Assembly (NCBI GenBank): GCA_963845975.1
Contig: CAWJUD010000002.1
Span: 124,001-188,000 of the forward strand
DNA: 64,000 bases
Direction: 5' to 3'
Source of the DNA: JBEKIK01 sp963845975
GTDB lineage: Bacteria > Planctomycetota > Planctomycetia > Pirellulales > Thermoguttaceae
Part shown: piece by piece, positions 29,501 through 41,199 of the stretch
Layout: every line of letters begins with the position of its first letter
Numbering within the stretch: position 1 is the first letter of the stretch
Notes under the pieces: model-generated
The model's database searches: none
What the model saw: the letters and a program-made list of their open reading frames with translations, nothing else
What the model was told of the DNA's origin: nothing
Program-made: the position numbers and the translations under genes

Positions 29501-30813
29501 ATCTCCGCCCAGAGTATTTGCGGCCTCGTAATTAGCGGCTGGAACTACCGCCGAAGATTCGCGCTCGCGAACCTTGCCGATGTCGGAGAGAACCAATTCC
29601 GGACGGTCTTCGCCGGACGCCGACGCCGAGTCGCTCCGCCGCGCCTGTTGGGCTTTGCGGGCAAGTTCTTCCGCCCGATCCAACAGGCCGGCCGCCAAGG
29701 CTTCGCGCGACTGGCGGACCAGATCCAAGGATGCGTCTTGGCGCTGTAGGGATCCGGGCTGGGATTGTGCGCCGCGGACCAAAGGCGTTTGGCCGGATCG
29801 TATTACCGCGATCCGCGAAAGCAGATCCTGCGGTTTCATTTCAATAAGATTGTATGATACCTGTTGTGTCGCCGCCACATTGGCCAGGCGTTCGGCTTCA
29901 TCCAATTCGCCGTAAAGCAACAACGCCTCGGCCTGTTCCATCAAATTCCGGGCGTAAGTGCGGCGGTAGACTTCGGTGTTTTTCTCCAGCGAAGCCAGAT
30001 CCTGGGTTTTTTGGATGGCGGCCTCCACCTTTTCGGGCGTGTCGTCCATGGGACCGTATTGAAGATTTTGATTCTTGGCTTGCCGCACGAATTCGGCGGC
30101 GCGGCGCGTATCGCCCACTGCCAACGCACGTCGCGCGCCAAGCAAGGGGACCCGCTTCCCATGCGGATTTCACCGCCGCCTGTACCTCCGCGCTGCGGCG
30201 ATCCCTTGGTTAGAAAGGAAGGCAAGGCCAAGTCGTTCTCGCTCGGCTCTGTCGAGGGATAGTTTATGTTCGCCTGAGCCTGCGAGGAGGCGGCCCTCAA
30301 AACTGCCGGCAATTCGGCCGGTACGACGCCGTCGACTCGGGGTAAGGGCATGACCTGCTTTGTTTCCGGCGAAGACGCCGCGGCGCCGCTTGTCCGACCG
30401 GCAAACGGGTCGCTCGCGGGAACATTTTTCTTGGTTCCTCCCAGCGGGGAAAATAGCTGGCTGGGCTTCGTCGGCCCGGCCGCGCTACGCTTGCGCTCCA
30501 AATCGCGGCGAGCCTTTTTCGGCGTATCGCCCAAGTGAAAACTGTTGTACTCCACGCCCAACGCTTCAGCCTGAGCAATCAGCGATTCCGCCGCCGTCAG
30601 ATCATTTTCGGCCATGGCCTGTCTGGCTCGGCGCAGCAAATCGGCCGCTTGTTGGCCTTTGTCCTCCGTTTTAGGACTTGCCGCTTGGACGCTGCCAGCC
30701 GCAGCCGGCGGCGCGTCCCCACTGCTTTGCGGCGGTGCGGCCACAGCCCTACCTGCCGATACAAATATTGCCAATAGCACACAGCCGATGCGTGTTGATG
30801 CGGTCGTGTTCAA
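26585..30813 (-). CDS. Secretin (GspD/PilQ superfamily) with long N-terminal helical region; frame break near 30144
   Basis: Outer-membrane channel protein of a type II secretion/type IV pilus-like system, about 1409 residues. The best start is TTG at 30813, eight bases after AAAAGGAGA, giving a signal peptide 'STRIGCVLLAIFVSAGRAVA'. One base (T of 'cccctt' on the minus strand, about 30144) must be added to join 'RMGSGSP' to 'LLGARRALAVGDTRRAA'. The first two thirds hold helical repeats and coiled coil. A secretin N0-like domain ('PVSLDFTNAPLSKVVDYLSK') precedes the secretin core. The core ends in 'VSVPDGGTVLLGGIKRL...VPILNKIPYLDRLFKN', the family hallmark. It is the last gene of the PilM operon. 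Confidence 0.88.
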
Positions 30814-31094
30814 AAGATATCTCCTTTTGAGACGCGCAAATTCCCCCAACGACATTTTTCAGGGATTTATCAGATAAGAGCGGGTTAAATACCGGTTGCA
30901 CGTACTTGGGTCAAGGGCATTTTCAAGATTTTCGCCCTGCAAAATTACTAATTTTTGCCGATGGCACCAACCGGTGGTATTTAGAGTACTACTACAGGAG
31001 GGGGAAATATTGCCTTTAGCCCCGCGCTTCAGGGGCAAGACAGCCCAATACGTTTTCGGCAAACCTCAATTGGCATCGACTAGATGCGGGGATC

Positions 31095-32932
31095 CTAAGG
31101 TCTTGGCGGATGCCTTTGACCGGCGGCGTCTCCCCCAGGCATAAGAGTCCTGGGATCTACTGTTCCCCGCATGGGCGGCCCTCGATGATCGGGAACCGCG
31201 GTGGTTTCCGGTTTGCTTGTTACCACCCGATTGATCTCGGCCAAATCGTCCAGTTCGTTGCGCAGCATCAGCGTAATGGATTTGCCGTTAACCACCATAA
31301 ACAGCATTTCCCGCGGTTCAGTCGATTTGTGGTCTTTACCCAAGCTGAACTTTTTCCCCCCGTCCATATCGAGCAGGGTGGCGTCGGTGATGAGATCTGC
31401 TGTCTCAGAGGTCGCGGCGGCAGGCGAATCAGTCGTCACTGGAACGGTCGTTTCATTGGGGAAGTTTAGAACCTGGCCATGATCGACGTTGGAAACAGAG
31501 TAGTAGCCTGCCCGGCCGTTTTTTTCCACCCAGGTCAACAATACCACGGGGAATTTTCCGGGCTCGTCGGATTTTGCCGTGCCGACTAGTACTTGGGTAT
31601 CCTTGGGCACGTCGACGCGATTAGTTTGCGCGGCAAGTTTGTCATTTGCGGGAAGATTCGTATAAAAGTAATTGTCTTTGGCAAAGTCCGCTTTCTGCAA
31701 TTTAGCGGCATCAACTCCATAATTCGGATTTTTCAATTTTAAGCTCACTCGATAAACGTAACTTTTACCCGGCTCAGCGGAAAAATCGAAAAAACGCAAC
31801 AATTTGTATTCAACCGACGCTGTGGCGGGAGCCTGGCCTCTATTTTGGCGCCCCTGCAAACGCGCGGATCTACCACCCCTCGGTACGGGTTTGCTCTGTC
31901 CCCGACGTTGTCGCCTTCCGGCGCTCCGCTCGGCGTGCCGCCGGCATTCATAAGAGGGATTTCCGTCTCGTGTGCCACGCTGTTGCCCCAGGTACGGTTC
32001 TGCAAAGGACCAAGGGGAAAAGTCAAAATCGGATCGGTGTACTTGATATCTACCACCTCTTGTTGTTGTTGCGGCCAATCCTTGGTAGCCTCTTTTTCGT
32101 TGTCGGGGAAGTCGAATATTTTTTTGAAATTAGGATTTTTTTCATCGGCCGGACTGTTGATCTCGGCCCGTTCGACGGTGTAACCGGCATAAGTCGGCAC
32201 GTCGTTGACGGGATTATAGTCAACCGAGTCGCTGAAGGCCTTGCGATAGGCGTTTGCTTGCTTTTCCCAGGGAACCAATCCCGTTATTACCACCCAGTGC
32301 TTGCCGCGGACGGCGGCGTTCGCGGCCGCGCGCGGTTGGTTGCGGGGGCGCCCGCCGTACATGGGCGGCATGCCGCCGTACATGGGCGGAAGTGCGCCCG
32401 GTTTATCCCTGCCGGTCTTATCCCTGCCGGTGTTTTCCCTGCCGGTGCGATCGGGATTTTCAGCCGCAGGGGCGGCATTGGTTAAAAAAGCGCCAAAATC
32501 GGCATCCGCGCGAAGGCCTTCTACGTCATAAATCTCAGGCTGCTCTCGCTTTCCTCTCTGGCCGAAAAGCGGCTTGTCCAAAGCAACGTCGCATTCGTAA
32601 GGCTTTACGCTAATCCCCTGCTTGTTGATGGCGGCGATTTTTTCGGCGTCTTTTTTATAATCCCCTTTATCATCCCTTGCTAACATGTCCTTCATCAACT
32701 CATTCACCATGCTCTTCACTTTTTCCTCGGATTTATTTTCAATGTTCTGTTTCGATTCGGCGCATTTACTTGCCAAATCGGAAGTGGCCTTATCGAACTT
32801 TTCCCGCCGCAACACCGCCCCGTAAATTATGCCCGCAAATACGAGAATAAACGCCCCTAGCACAACTTTTTCCGAGTGTTCGAGAAAAAATTTTCCGATC
32901 GCCTTCTTATCGAAACTGATTTTTGGTTTCAT
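31095..32932 (-). CDS. Single-span membrane protein of the PilM-secretin operon (frame break near 31859)
   Basis: About 612 residues from ATG 32932 (GTGAGGAAAC upstream); 30 extra codons upstream are open but lack a ribosome site. A cytoplasmic N-terminus, one membrane span ('VVLGAFILVFAGIIYGAVL', about 24-42) and a large extracytoplasmic part are visible. A low-complexity stretch repeats 'TGRDK/TGREN' and 'PPMYGGMPPMYGG'. Adding one A to the AAA at 31858-31860 joins 'VVDPRVLQGRQNRGQAP' to the C-terminal domain, which has 'SAEPGKSYVYRVSLKLKNPN'. Its position between the PilO-like gene and the secretin suggests a periplasmic bridging role like PilP/GspC. The sequence family itself is not recognised. 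Confidence 0.65.
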
Positions 32933-33110
32933 GGCATGTTTCCTCACCACTTGGATTTGAGCAGGAGGACGGGCATTCTTGCCCGCCTTTTTTGGGCCGG
33001 ACAATAATATCCGCCCTCCCAATTCGGATGGTTTATTTTGTTACAGATCCGAGGCATTCATTGTTTTTAATCATGCTTCATCCCAGATTCTTTATCCTTC
33101 CCTAAAGTAT

Positions 33111-34643
33111 CTAAGGCTTGGCAGGAGCGGCCGGCGGCGTTGCAGGCGCAGTTCCCCCCGGTTTTGCCGGAGCGGTTGCGGGAGTTGCGCCAGGCGCGCC
33201 GGCTTCGGTTGCGGGAGCGGAGCCAGGAGCGGGTTCGGCCGGTTTTTCCGCGGCTGTTCCGGTTCCCAATGTGTTAAGATCGGGCGGATTGTAAATATAA
33301 ATGATGCCTTGTATTTCCACGGGAATATAATACGCCCCGGCTTCGCCTTCTTCGCCGCCCCCGCCTGTCGATCTGGCGGGTCCATAAGCATCCGGCCTCC
33401 TGCTATAATAATCTCTACTGGGACCAGTCGGACTTGGGGTTGCCGCCGCTGTTCCGGAATCGAGGATCTCGACCCCCGCACCGGGCCGAATTCTAACCCG
33501 GCGGACTTCGATGGGCATCGGGCTGTTGACGCATGCCACCAGCAACTTGCTGATCTTACGCTGATCCATGAGCAATTTCATGCTAATCGGCATCATTTTG
33601 AATTCTGAATAACGCTGCTTGGCTTCAGCATCCAGCGGAACGCCCTTGTCGTCTATATAACGGCCCGTCATCAATTGCTCCTTACTGTCTTGAGCGGCGG
33701 CGTCACGCCCCATGGCTGCGAGCGCAGATCTTGCATCGTGCGGATTTGCGGCTTGTCCCCCCGCTTCAGCGGTCTTGAAAATGGTTTGATCTGCCACCGC
33801 CCAGGCGCCAATTGCGTCGGCGCCGATCTGGATCCATTCGATCCGTTTGACGTTGGCCAGGGGGTGCTCGGGATCGCCTTCATTATTGGTTTCGCTGATC
33901 ACCTCCAGCAGGGTTTTATAAACCCACAAATCTTCTTGCCTTAATCGAATCACGTCCGAGTCCGGCGTCGTTTTCCAATTGAAACGATCCTCCAAGCGCA
34001 GCCGGTCTTTCTCATCCCAATCGACCGTGCCGACCCAATCGGTGGTGTCCGCGGCGCTGTTCGGCGCCCTTCCAACCCCAGGAATCCTGCCATACATGGA
34101 AGGGCGTGGTGCGGAGTCGGCATTGTCCCTGCCCTTGCCGCCTCCCTCGGTTGTCTCAGGAGGATGCCGCAAATCAATGATCTTGTACAAAATGGGAAAG
34201 TATTTCTTGATGACGTATTTGTATCTGTCCCTGAGATCGTCGGAAATCTTGTCGCTAGCTTCCAATTTATCGACTTTATCGATAAATTCACGGCCCAGTA
34301 CTTCCGGCCATCGATTATTTTTCTTTTGCTCGTCGTAAAGAGTCTGCCACACCGAAAGCACGCCTTCTTTTAAATCTTTCAATATGCAATCTCTGAGTTT
34401 TTCATTTTCATCTTCATTTTTAATGGCTTTGATGTATTCCTGGGTGGGATGCTTTTGATCGTCCGAAATCGCTTTCACCTCGGCGAATTTTTTCTCGATT
34501 TTCTCCTTTTGTTGTTGAAAACTCCTTGCCAGCGAAGCGGTCGACATCCACCAAAACACCATAACCAGCACGATCGTCGCCGCGAATATGAACCAGAAAA
34601 GGTACTTTTTGAAAAAATCTAAAACTAGTTTTAATTTGTTCAT
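33111..34643 (-). CDS. PilO-like single-span membrane protein of the PilM-secretin operon
   Basis: 510 residues. A short basic N-terminus, one membrane span ('YLFWFIFAATIVLVMVFWWM', about 14-33), then a coiled coil ('QQQKEKIEKKFAEVKAI') and a long extracytoplasmic domain. It ends in a proline/alanine-rich tail ('GTAPATPPAAPAKP'). The topology and coiled coil match PilO/GspM-type alignment proteins, but the size is about twice theirs, so the assignment rests on topology and operon position. A second domain near the C-terminus contains 'GEAGAYYIPVEIQGIIYIYNPP'. Confidence 0.6.
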   Translation of the reverse strand: MNKLKLVLDFFKKYLFWFIFAATIVLVMVFWWMSTASLARSFQQQKEKIEKKFAEVKAISDDQKHPTQEYIKAIKNEDENEKLRDCILKDLKEGVLSVWQTLYDEQKKNNRWPEVLGREFIDKVDKLEASDKISDDLRDRYKYVIKKYFPILYKIIDLRHPPETTEGGGKGRDNADSAPRPSMYGRIPGVGRAPNSAADTTDWVGTVDWDEKDRLRLEDRFNWKTTPDSDVIRLRQEDLWVYKTLLEVISETNNEGDPEHPLANVKRIEWIQIGADAIGAWAVADQTIFKTAEAGGQAANPHDARSALAAMGRDAAAQDSKEQLMTGRYIDDKGVPLDAEAKQRYSEFKMMPISMKLLMDQRKISKLLVACVNSPMPIEVRRVRIRPGAGVEILDSGTAAATPSPTGPSRDYYSRRPDAYGPARSTGGGGEEGEAGAYYIPVEIQGIIYIYNPPDLNTLGTGTAAEKPAEPAPGSAPATEAGAPGATPATAPAKPGGTAPATPPAAPAKP

Positions 34644-34831
34644 TGTCTTATTCCGGTTATAAGTTTTAAGTTATCGGTTCTTAGCGTTCGGTTTATGGTT
34701 TAGGCGCCAACGGGCGCCATGCGTAGCCTGGTCGGTCTGAGAGCGAGAATTACCGCAAAACTGCAAGCGGTTTTATTCAACTTTAACCATGGGGCATTTT
34801 TAAATTCATCCTTCATCCTTCATCCTGCTCA

Positions 34832-37020
34832 TTACGGCTGCGCCGGGGGTTGTTCCGCACCGGAAGCTTGTTGAGCCTTGAACTCGGCTTCCTTTTTCTT
34901 CTCCTTATGGCGATCGCTGGGCAACTTGGGTTGCCAGCAAAATTGCACGGTAAAATCGAAACGCGTCAATTTAATTCTGCCCGATGAGTCTGTTTTTATT
35001 CCTCCGCTCTCGGCATACGCGCTCGGATTATCGATCTCTTCATTTTCAACTCCCTTTGGGTTTACCAATACCGGATACGTGATCCCCAATTCCCGCATGG
35101 AGACCTTTTCCCTGCCGCCCTCGCCGTTGGGCAATTCCACCTGCGTATTTAGCAAATTATCAAGCAGTGTGTTGCGGACGTATTGTGCCGCGGAATTATA
35201 AGGGGTTTTTTCCATGTCGTTGTGATAGTGGTAGCCCTCGAGTTTCACGATCCAGCCGGCGCCCTTGGGGCCGCTGAGGTTGGCTTGCTCGCCTGCTTGA
35301 TCGCCTGATGGCGCAGCCGTAGAGGCCGCCGCGGTTGGCTCCGCCGCCGAAGATGCGGCAGCCGGCGTTCCACCCGACTGTGCCGCCACGTCGGGCCCCT
35401 TATAATATTGTTTCACCAGGGAAAACCAGGTGGAAACGTCGTCACAATATTGGCACTCCAAGTTCTTTATGTGCAACTCTTCGCGATCGGTGATTTTCAC
35501 GCCCGATCCATCGGGCGTGTTTTGAGCGCTCGCGTCCGCCTTGGGTTTGTCGGTTTTGGAATCGGGCGCTTTTGCATTCTGGTTTTTGTGAGGCGGCAGG
35601 CACTGATCTATCGCGCGGATCAATTCCAACCACCTGATTCGACCTTCCACGTTGCCCACCAGATGCTGGCCGATCTGGTCGGTTGATTTGAAATTGCCCT
35701 CGGCCGTGCCGGCTGCGGACTTTAGGTCGGTGCTCTCCTTTATGACGTCGTCGGCCTGCTTGGTAGCCGAATTCCACAAGTTGTCTTCCACCGAGTTCAT
35801 GGCCATGGCATAGGCCCCGAAACTGATGCCGCAGCCCAACAGCAACAGCGCCGCCGCCGCCACAGCCCAGGGCTTTTTCCGCTTGATCAAGCGATCCTTG
35901 ACGATTTCCTTGGGCAGGAGGTTGGTGTGCAGTCCGGGCTTTTCTAATCCCTGCAACGTCAGCCCGTAGCATATCCCGTAACATATCGCATTTTCCTTGA
36001 AAATGGGCGAGGATAGGACCTGCGAACCCACCAGCCCCTGGAACGATTGCACCCGCTCGATGTCGTAGCCCAGGCTCTGGGCCAAATAACGCCGCAGGCC
36101 GGGCAGTTTCATGGCATTGCCCAAGGCTACGATCCGGCCGATTTTCGCGCTCCGCTCGAGATTGCTGAAGTATCCGATGGAACGCTGCAACTGCGTGAGC
36201 AACTCGTTGAAAACCGGACGCATGGCCTGGAACACCGCCTTGGGATCGGCCGCGGCCGTGGCGTTTCGCTTCAGGTGTTCGGCCTTGGCAAAGGTAAGTT
36301 TCATCTCCTTTGTCAGGGCCTTGGTAAAGTGGTTTCCGCCCAAGGGTATGCTCCGCTGCCAGACCTTGTATCCGTTGGTAATGACCAGGTCAGTGGCGTC
36401 GGTTCCCAGGGAAAGGATAACCGTCGATTCCGGGGGATTTTCCGGATCGTATTCGTCGGGCTTGGGCAGGTTCGCAATTGATCGAAGAGCAAATAATTGT
36501 ACAAGGCCAGGGGCGTCAATTGCACGAAATCGATTTCAATGCCTAATTTCTGGAAGGGTTCCAGGGACCGGAACACTGCTTCCCGCTTCATGGCAAAAAG
36601 CCCGATTTCAGTTTCCAGGGCATAACCTTCCTCTTCGGTTCCGATACCCAATCGCTGGTAGTCCCATATGACGTCGTTTAAGTCGAAGGGGATTTGCTGC
36701 TTGGCCTCGTAGCGAACGATGTCCGGTATTTTCTTGGCCTCCACCGGCGGCAGCTTGATGAACCGCGCCAAACCCGCCTGCCCTGATACCGAAATCGCCA
36801 CGCTGTCGCCATGCACCGAATTCCGCGACAAAAACTGCTTTAAAGCTTCCTGGATCAATTCCGCGGGATTGGCGTCGGGCTGGCTGAGAATCTTGGGATA
36901 TTCAATGTAATCGAAGGCCTCGGCCTCGATCTTGTCCGCCGCGGCCGTGGCACGGCATCGCAAGGCCTTAAGCGCGCATTGACCAACGTCGATCCCCCAA
37001 ACAGCGCCCGTTCTAGCCAT
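34832..37020 (-). CDS. pilM: PilM-PilN-like fusion protein (frame break near 36475)
   Basis: About 729 residues. The N-terminal half is PilM, an actin-fold ATPase: 'GIDVGQCALKAL' at the start, 'STVILSLGTDATDLVITNG' in the middle and 'VALGNAMKLPGLRRYL'. It is followed directly by 'TNLLPKEIV', the NLLP motif with which PilN normally binds PilM, then a membrane span ('WAVAAAALLLLGCGISFGAY') and an extracytoplasmic domain. PilM and PilN therefore appear joined in one chain. Adding one C at 36474-36475 (TTGGCG on the minus strand) joins the two frames as 'FDQLANLPKPDEYD'. It is the first gene of the operon that ends with the secretin. Confidence 0.82.
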
Positions 37021-37628
37021 AGTGTCAATTCCTTCGTCAACGAAATTAAAGGGTTTATTTATGTTTTAAGCAATCTATATGCCAATACAACATATAAAAG
37101 ATTGACATTCTTCAAAAAATTGTGCGGATCTCTTCCCCATTCTCAACAATAACTTATTGCGGTGATTGATGTTGTGTTTTTTCAAATTTTCCCTGTAAAG
37201 CCGCGATGAGCACCAACCGGGCACCAACTCGCAGTGTTGGTCGGCATGGTAGGTTGGTCGGTCGCGGTTGAGGAAAATAAATGGCTATACACCCCTTTCC
37301 CTGTAACCACTGGTTGCGGTTTTAAGGGGCAATACTTACTATCTAACTCCTCACTATTTCTATCATTTCACTTTATCGTCGTTGTTATATAACTGTCAAC
37401 CTTTTAGGAATAGTCAAGATCTTCAGTTCTCCCGGCCTTCTTCTGACCGGAAAAAATACGTCTATGCCTCTGACGGGTGGTGTAATACAAAAACATCCTT
37501 CATTGGAAAAGAAGATAACCATCTCAAGGGTTGCGGATTCCACTGCTGGCTTGCCTCGACAGTGACGCCCTTGGACACCAAATCCTGAATTCTGAACCTT
37601 GAACCCCCCGCTCCTGACCCCGAATCCT
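37021..37628. other. 608-bp intergenic region with several decayed repeats
   Basis: No gene is seen. It contains the palindromic 'ACCGGGCACCAACT...GTTGGTCGG' region (about 37209-37275), a decayed CACTGC-type palindrome (37541-37564) and TGAACCTTGAACC units (about 37585-37625). The PilM operon promoter should lie at its left end; an AT-rich stretch is at 37050-37200. Confidence 0.45.
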
Positions 37629-38898
37629 TCATTCATATCGCAGGGCCTCGATGGGATCGAGTTTGCTTGCCTTTCGCGCCGGGTAAAAGCCGAAGAACAA
37701 TCCCACCGATCCGGCAAAGGCCAAGGCGATGATGATTGATTTTATGGATATTGTCACCGGCCATTTGGTGAAAGTAAAAATGGTATTGATGGCGTACGTT
37801 ACCCCGTAAGTGAAACCAATGCCCAGAATCACTCCTAGTACTCCGCCCAGCGTGGAGAGCATTATCGCCTCGATCATGAATTGCCGCAGTATGTCGCGGG
37901 GCCTGGCGCCCACGGCCATGCGGATGCCGATTTCCCTGGTCCGCTCGGTCACCGAGACCAGCATGATATTCATGATCCCTATGCCGCCCACGATCAGCGA
38001 CACCCCGGCTATGGATCCCAGCAATATGGTCATGACCGTGGTGATGGTGCTGAAGACATTGGAAATTTCCGAGGTGTTGCGGATTTCAAAATCGTCGGCC
38101 ACCCCCTTGGTGATGCGATGCCGCTCGCGCAACAAGGTCTTGATTTCGTCCGACGGCGTCGTCCATGCGGTCGGCCGATCGGGCCGACACCAAAACATAA
38201 TGCACCCAATCGAAAAAAAATCCATATAATCGCTTTTGCATGGTGGAAATCGGCAGCAGCACGATATTATCCTGGTCGTCTCCAAATAGGTTCGCTCCTT
38301 TAGGTTCGAGAAGGCCGATGACTTGAAAGGGGATGCTTTTTATGCGCACGGTCCGGCCCACGGGATCGGCGGCTGGGAACAGATTCTCGGCGATGGTCTG
38401 CCCGATGACGCAAACCTTGGCCGCCGAGTGAATGTCGCCTTGGGTGAAGAAACCGCCCCGGGCAAGCTCCCAATTCCGCACCGTCAAATATAGCGTGTTG
38501 ACGCCGTAAATATTATCCGTGTGGCAATTAAGGTCCCCGGCCACCACCTGGCCGTTATCGCCAATGATGGGCGAGGCGGCCAGCACGGCCGGGCATTGCT
38601 TGGCTAGGGCGTCGCCGTCGGACGAAACCAGGCCCGTGCCGGTACGCTTCTTTTCCCCTTCTACGGATTTCCACTGGTGGAAGACGTATATCACGTTTGT
38701 CCCGCCCAGACTCATGATTTCATTTCGCACTTTGTTTCCCGCCGATTGGCTGATGGAAACCAGCAATATCACCGCCCACACCCCGATCACTATGCCCAAC
38801 ACGGTCAAGGCGGCGCACATCTTGTTCTTCGCCAACGCTCGAAGGGCCACGCGAATGACGATCAAATAATTCATCATAAACCTCGGGCTTATAATCAT
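37629..38898 (-). CDS. MacB-like ABC transporter permease (frame break near 38150)
   Basis: About 422 residues of the MacB/FtsX permease family. An N-terminal span ('NKMCAALTVLGIVIGVWAVILLVSI') is followed by the large extracytoplasmic MacB domain ('GNKVRNEIMSLGGTNVIYV'). The three C-terminal spans then follow, with 'SLIVGGIGIMNIMLVSVTERTREIGIRMAVGA'. At 38149-38152 one C too many (on +) separates 'MDDAV' from 'DEIKTLLRERH'; removing it restores the chain. It overlaps the membrane-fusion gene by 4 bp. With the ATPase and fusion protein it forms a tripartite pump or lipoprotein/metabolite exporter. Confidence 0.88.
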
Positions 38899-40256
38899 TT
38901 CGCCTTTTGCGACGTCACAATCTCGGCGGCGGTTTTTATGCCTGTGACCACCTTCTGGCCTTCTTTAAGGTCCCCGGAAATCATTTCCGTGTGATGCGAG
39001 TCGTTGATGCCGACTTTTATTTCCACTGGCGACAGCAAATCGCCGTCCAGGACCCAAACGTATTTTTTAACCTCTTTTTTAGATGCGGTCTCAGGGTCCG
39101 CATCCGCGTCCTCATCCTGCTTGGCGGCTTTGGCTGTTTTTTCCTCTCCTTCCTCCTCGTTTTCCATGGCAGTCCCTCGAGCAAGGCCAGATGTTCGGGA
39201 TGAACATATTCGGGTTTAGGGTGAAATCGCAACGCGGCGTTGGGAATCTTCAGAACCTTCTCGTGTTTTTCAATTTGAAAGACCAGGTTGGCCGTCATGC
39301 CCGGCAGGAGCTTGAGTTCCGCGTTGGGGGCCTCGACCACCGCGGTGTACGTCACGACATTTACGGGCATATTTGGCTGGGCGGCCTTTGGTCCAAGCCG
39401 GACTTGCGTAATTTTCCCCTCGAAAGGCTCGTCCGGATAAGCATCGACCGTGAAATGCACGGGCTGTTGTTTTTCCTGCGCCTTGCGTATCAGGCCGATG
39501 TCGGCCTCATCCACCGACGCGAGTATGTAGATTTTTTTCTCCAAATCCGGGGCGACCACGAACATCACGGGCGTTTGGAACTGCGAGGCCAGGGTCTGGC
39601 CCGCGTCCACTTTGCGGTCGATGACTATGCCTTCCACCGGCGATCGAATAGAGGTGTAGGTCAGATTGGTTTCGGCCGCGTCCAAGGCGGCCTGGTTCTG
39701 CTCGACGGTCGCCTTGGCGACTTCCACGTTTGCCGCGGCCATCTCGTAATTGGCTCTTGGCCAGGTCGAAGTCGCTGTCGGCGATGCCCTTGATCGGGTG
39801 ATTCAGCCCGGGAATATCCTTGATTTCGTGAAGTTCCTTGGCGCGTTTATAATCCCGATCCGTCTGATTGAGTTTGGCCTTGAACTGATCCAGATCGGCC
39901 GTGGAGTGAGCCAGCGAGGCCTTGGCCTGCCGGCGTTGGGCCTCGTAAACCTGGGGATCGATCTCCGCTAGAAGCTGATCTTTTTGCACCTTGTCGTTAA
40001 AGTCCACGCAAGACTTTCTGAATGGGACCGGAGATATAGGAGCCGACCTGCACGCTAAGCACCGGTTGCACGGTGCCGGTGCATTTCACCTCGTATTTGA
40101 CGTCGCCGCGGCGAATCGACGAGGTGCGAAATCGATCGGCCGCCGATATTCTGCCAATAGCTCTGCAATTTCATGTATCCCGCCGGTATCGACCCGACAA
40201 AGGCCGACGCACGTAAGCAGCCAAAACACCCGGCGTTTTGTCATTCTAAATAGCAT
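38895..40256 (-). CDS. Membrane-fusion protein of the MacAB type (several frame breaks)
   Basis: HlyD/MacA family periplasmic adaptor of about 450 residues. It is broken at about 40100-40180 (at least one indel), 40010 (extra T on the minus strand before 'CVDFNDKV'), 39752 (extra T before 'YEMAAANVEV') and 39170 (missing G before 'TAMENEEEG'). Restored parts show an N-terminal span ('RVFWLLTCVGL'), 'RRGDVKYEVKCTGTVQPVLSVQ', the lipoyl-like hinge with a coiled coil ('SLAHSTADLDQFKAKLNQTDRDYKRAKEL'-type helices), and 'YTSIRSPVEGIVIDRKVDAGQ'. An acidic insert ('ENEEEGEEK') precedes the last domain. Start ATG 40256 overlaps the ATPase end. Confidence 0.8.
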
Positions 40257-40962
40257 ATTCGTAATTCTCTTTTGTTTCCGCGGCGGTGTCGCGGACAATT
40301 TCACCGTCGCGCAGGACTACCCTCCTTTGGGCATAACGCGCGATTTCCTGGTCGTGGGTTACAAGGATTATGGTAAGGCCGTCGTCCTTGTTCAAATGAT
40401 CCAACAATTCCATCAACTCTTGACTGGTATGGGAGTCGAGATTGCCCGTCGGCTCGTCGGCCAGGAGAATCGACGGCTCATTGGCCAAGGCCCGGGCAAT
40501 GGCCACGCGCTGTTGCTCTCCGCCCGAAAGCTGCGAAGGATAGTGATCCGCCCGTGCATTCAGTCCTACTTTCTCCAGCAGCATGGTCGCCTGCTCGTGG
40601 CGCCGCCGGCCCCAAAATCGATGGGAGTACATCATCGGCAATTCCACGTTTTCCAATGCGCTGGTCCGCGACAGCAGATTGAAGTTCTGAAAAACAAAAC
40701 CGATCTTCTGGTTCCGCAGTCGGGCCCGCTGGTCTAGAGACATGGCAACTACCTCCTCGCCGTCGAGTAAATAACTGCCGCTGGTTGGCCGGTCGATGCA
40801 TCCCAGCGTGTTCATCAATGTCGATTTGCCCGATCCCGACGACCCCATCAGCGCCAGATACTCTCCCCGCTCGATGTCCAGCGAAACCCCGGCCAAGGCG
40901 TGGACCTCGACCTCGCCCAGTTTGTATATCTTGCAGATATCTTTAAGTTGAATTAGGGCCAT
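40246..40962 (-). CDS. ABC transporter ATP-binding protein, LolD/MacB type
   Basis: 238 residues from ATG 40962; 54 extra upstream codons lack family similarity. The Walker A motif is 'GSSGSGKST', the Q-loop is in 'IGFVFQNFNLL', the signature is 'LSGGEQQRVAIARAL', Walker B is 'ILLADEPTGNLD' and the H-loop is 'ILVTHDQEIA'. These are the hallmarks of the LolD/MacB subfamily. It is first in the ATPase - fusion protein - permease operon and energises it. Confidence 0.93.
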   Translation of the reverse strand: MALIQLKDICKIYKLGEVEVHALAGVSLDIERGEYLALMGSSGSGKSTLMNTLGCIDRPTSGSYLLDGEEVVAMSLDQRARLRNQKIGFVFQNFNLLSRTSALENVELPMMYSHRFWGRRRHEQATMLLEKVGLNARADHYPSQLSGGEQQRVAIARALANEPSILLADEPTGNLDSHTSQELMELLDHLNKDDGLTIILVTHDQEIARYAQRRVVLRDGEIVRDTAAETKENYEYAI

Positions 40963-41199
40963 ACATTCCAACCGCCGGATGACTAAATACCGTATCCGCC
41001 CGACATTTAAAGGGTGGCTTCCGATAATCCTCTCATTATAATCAAACTTTCGCCCGTTTACATAAATTGAGCCAAAACGCCGTATGCCCCATACGGAGTA
41101 TAAGAGTGTACTGTTTCCGCACATTTTGTATTAAAAAAACGTGCAAAAAACGCTACCCTACAAACACATATTCGCGTTGTTTGTAGTTTTATTTGATCC

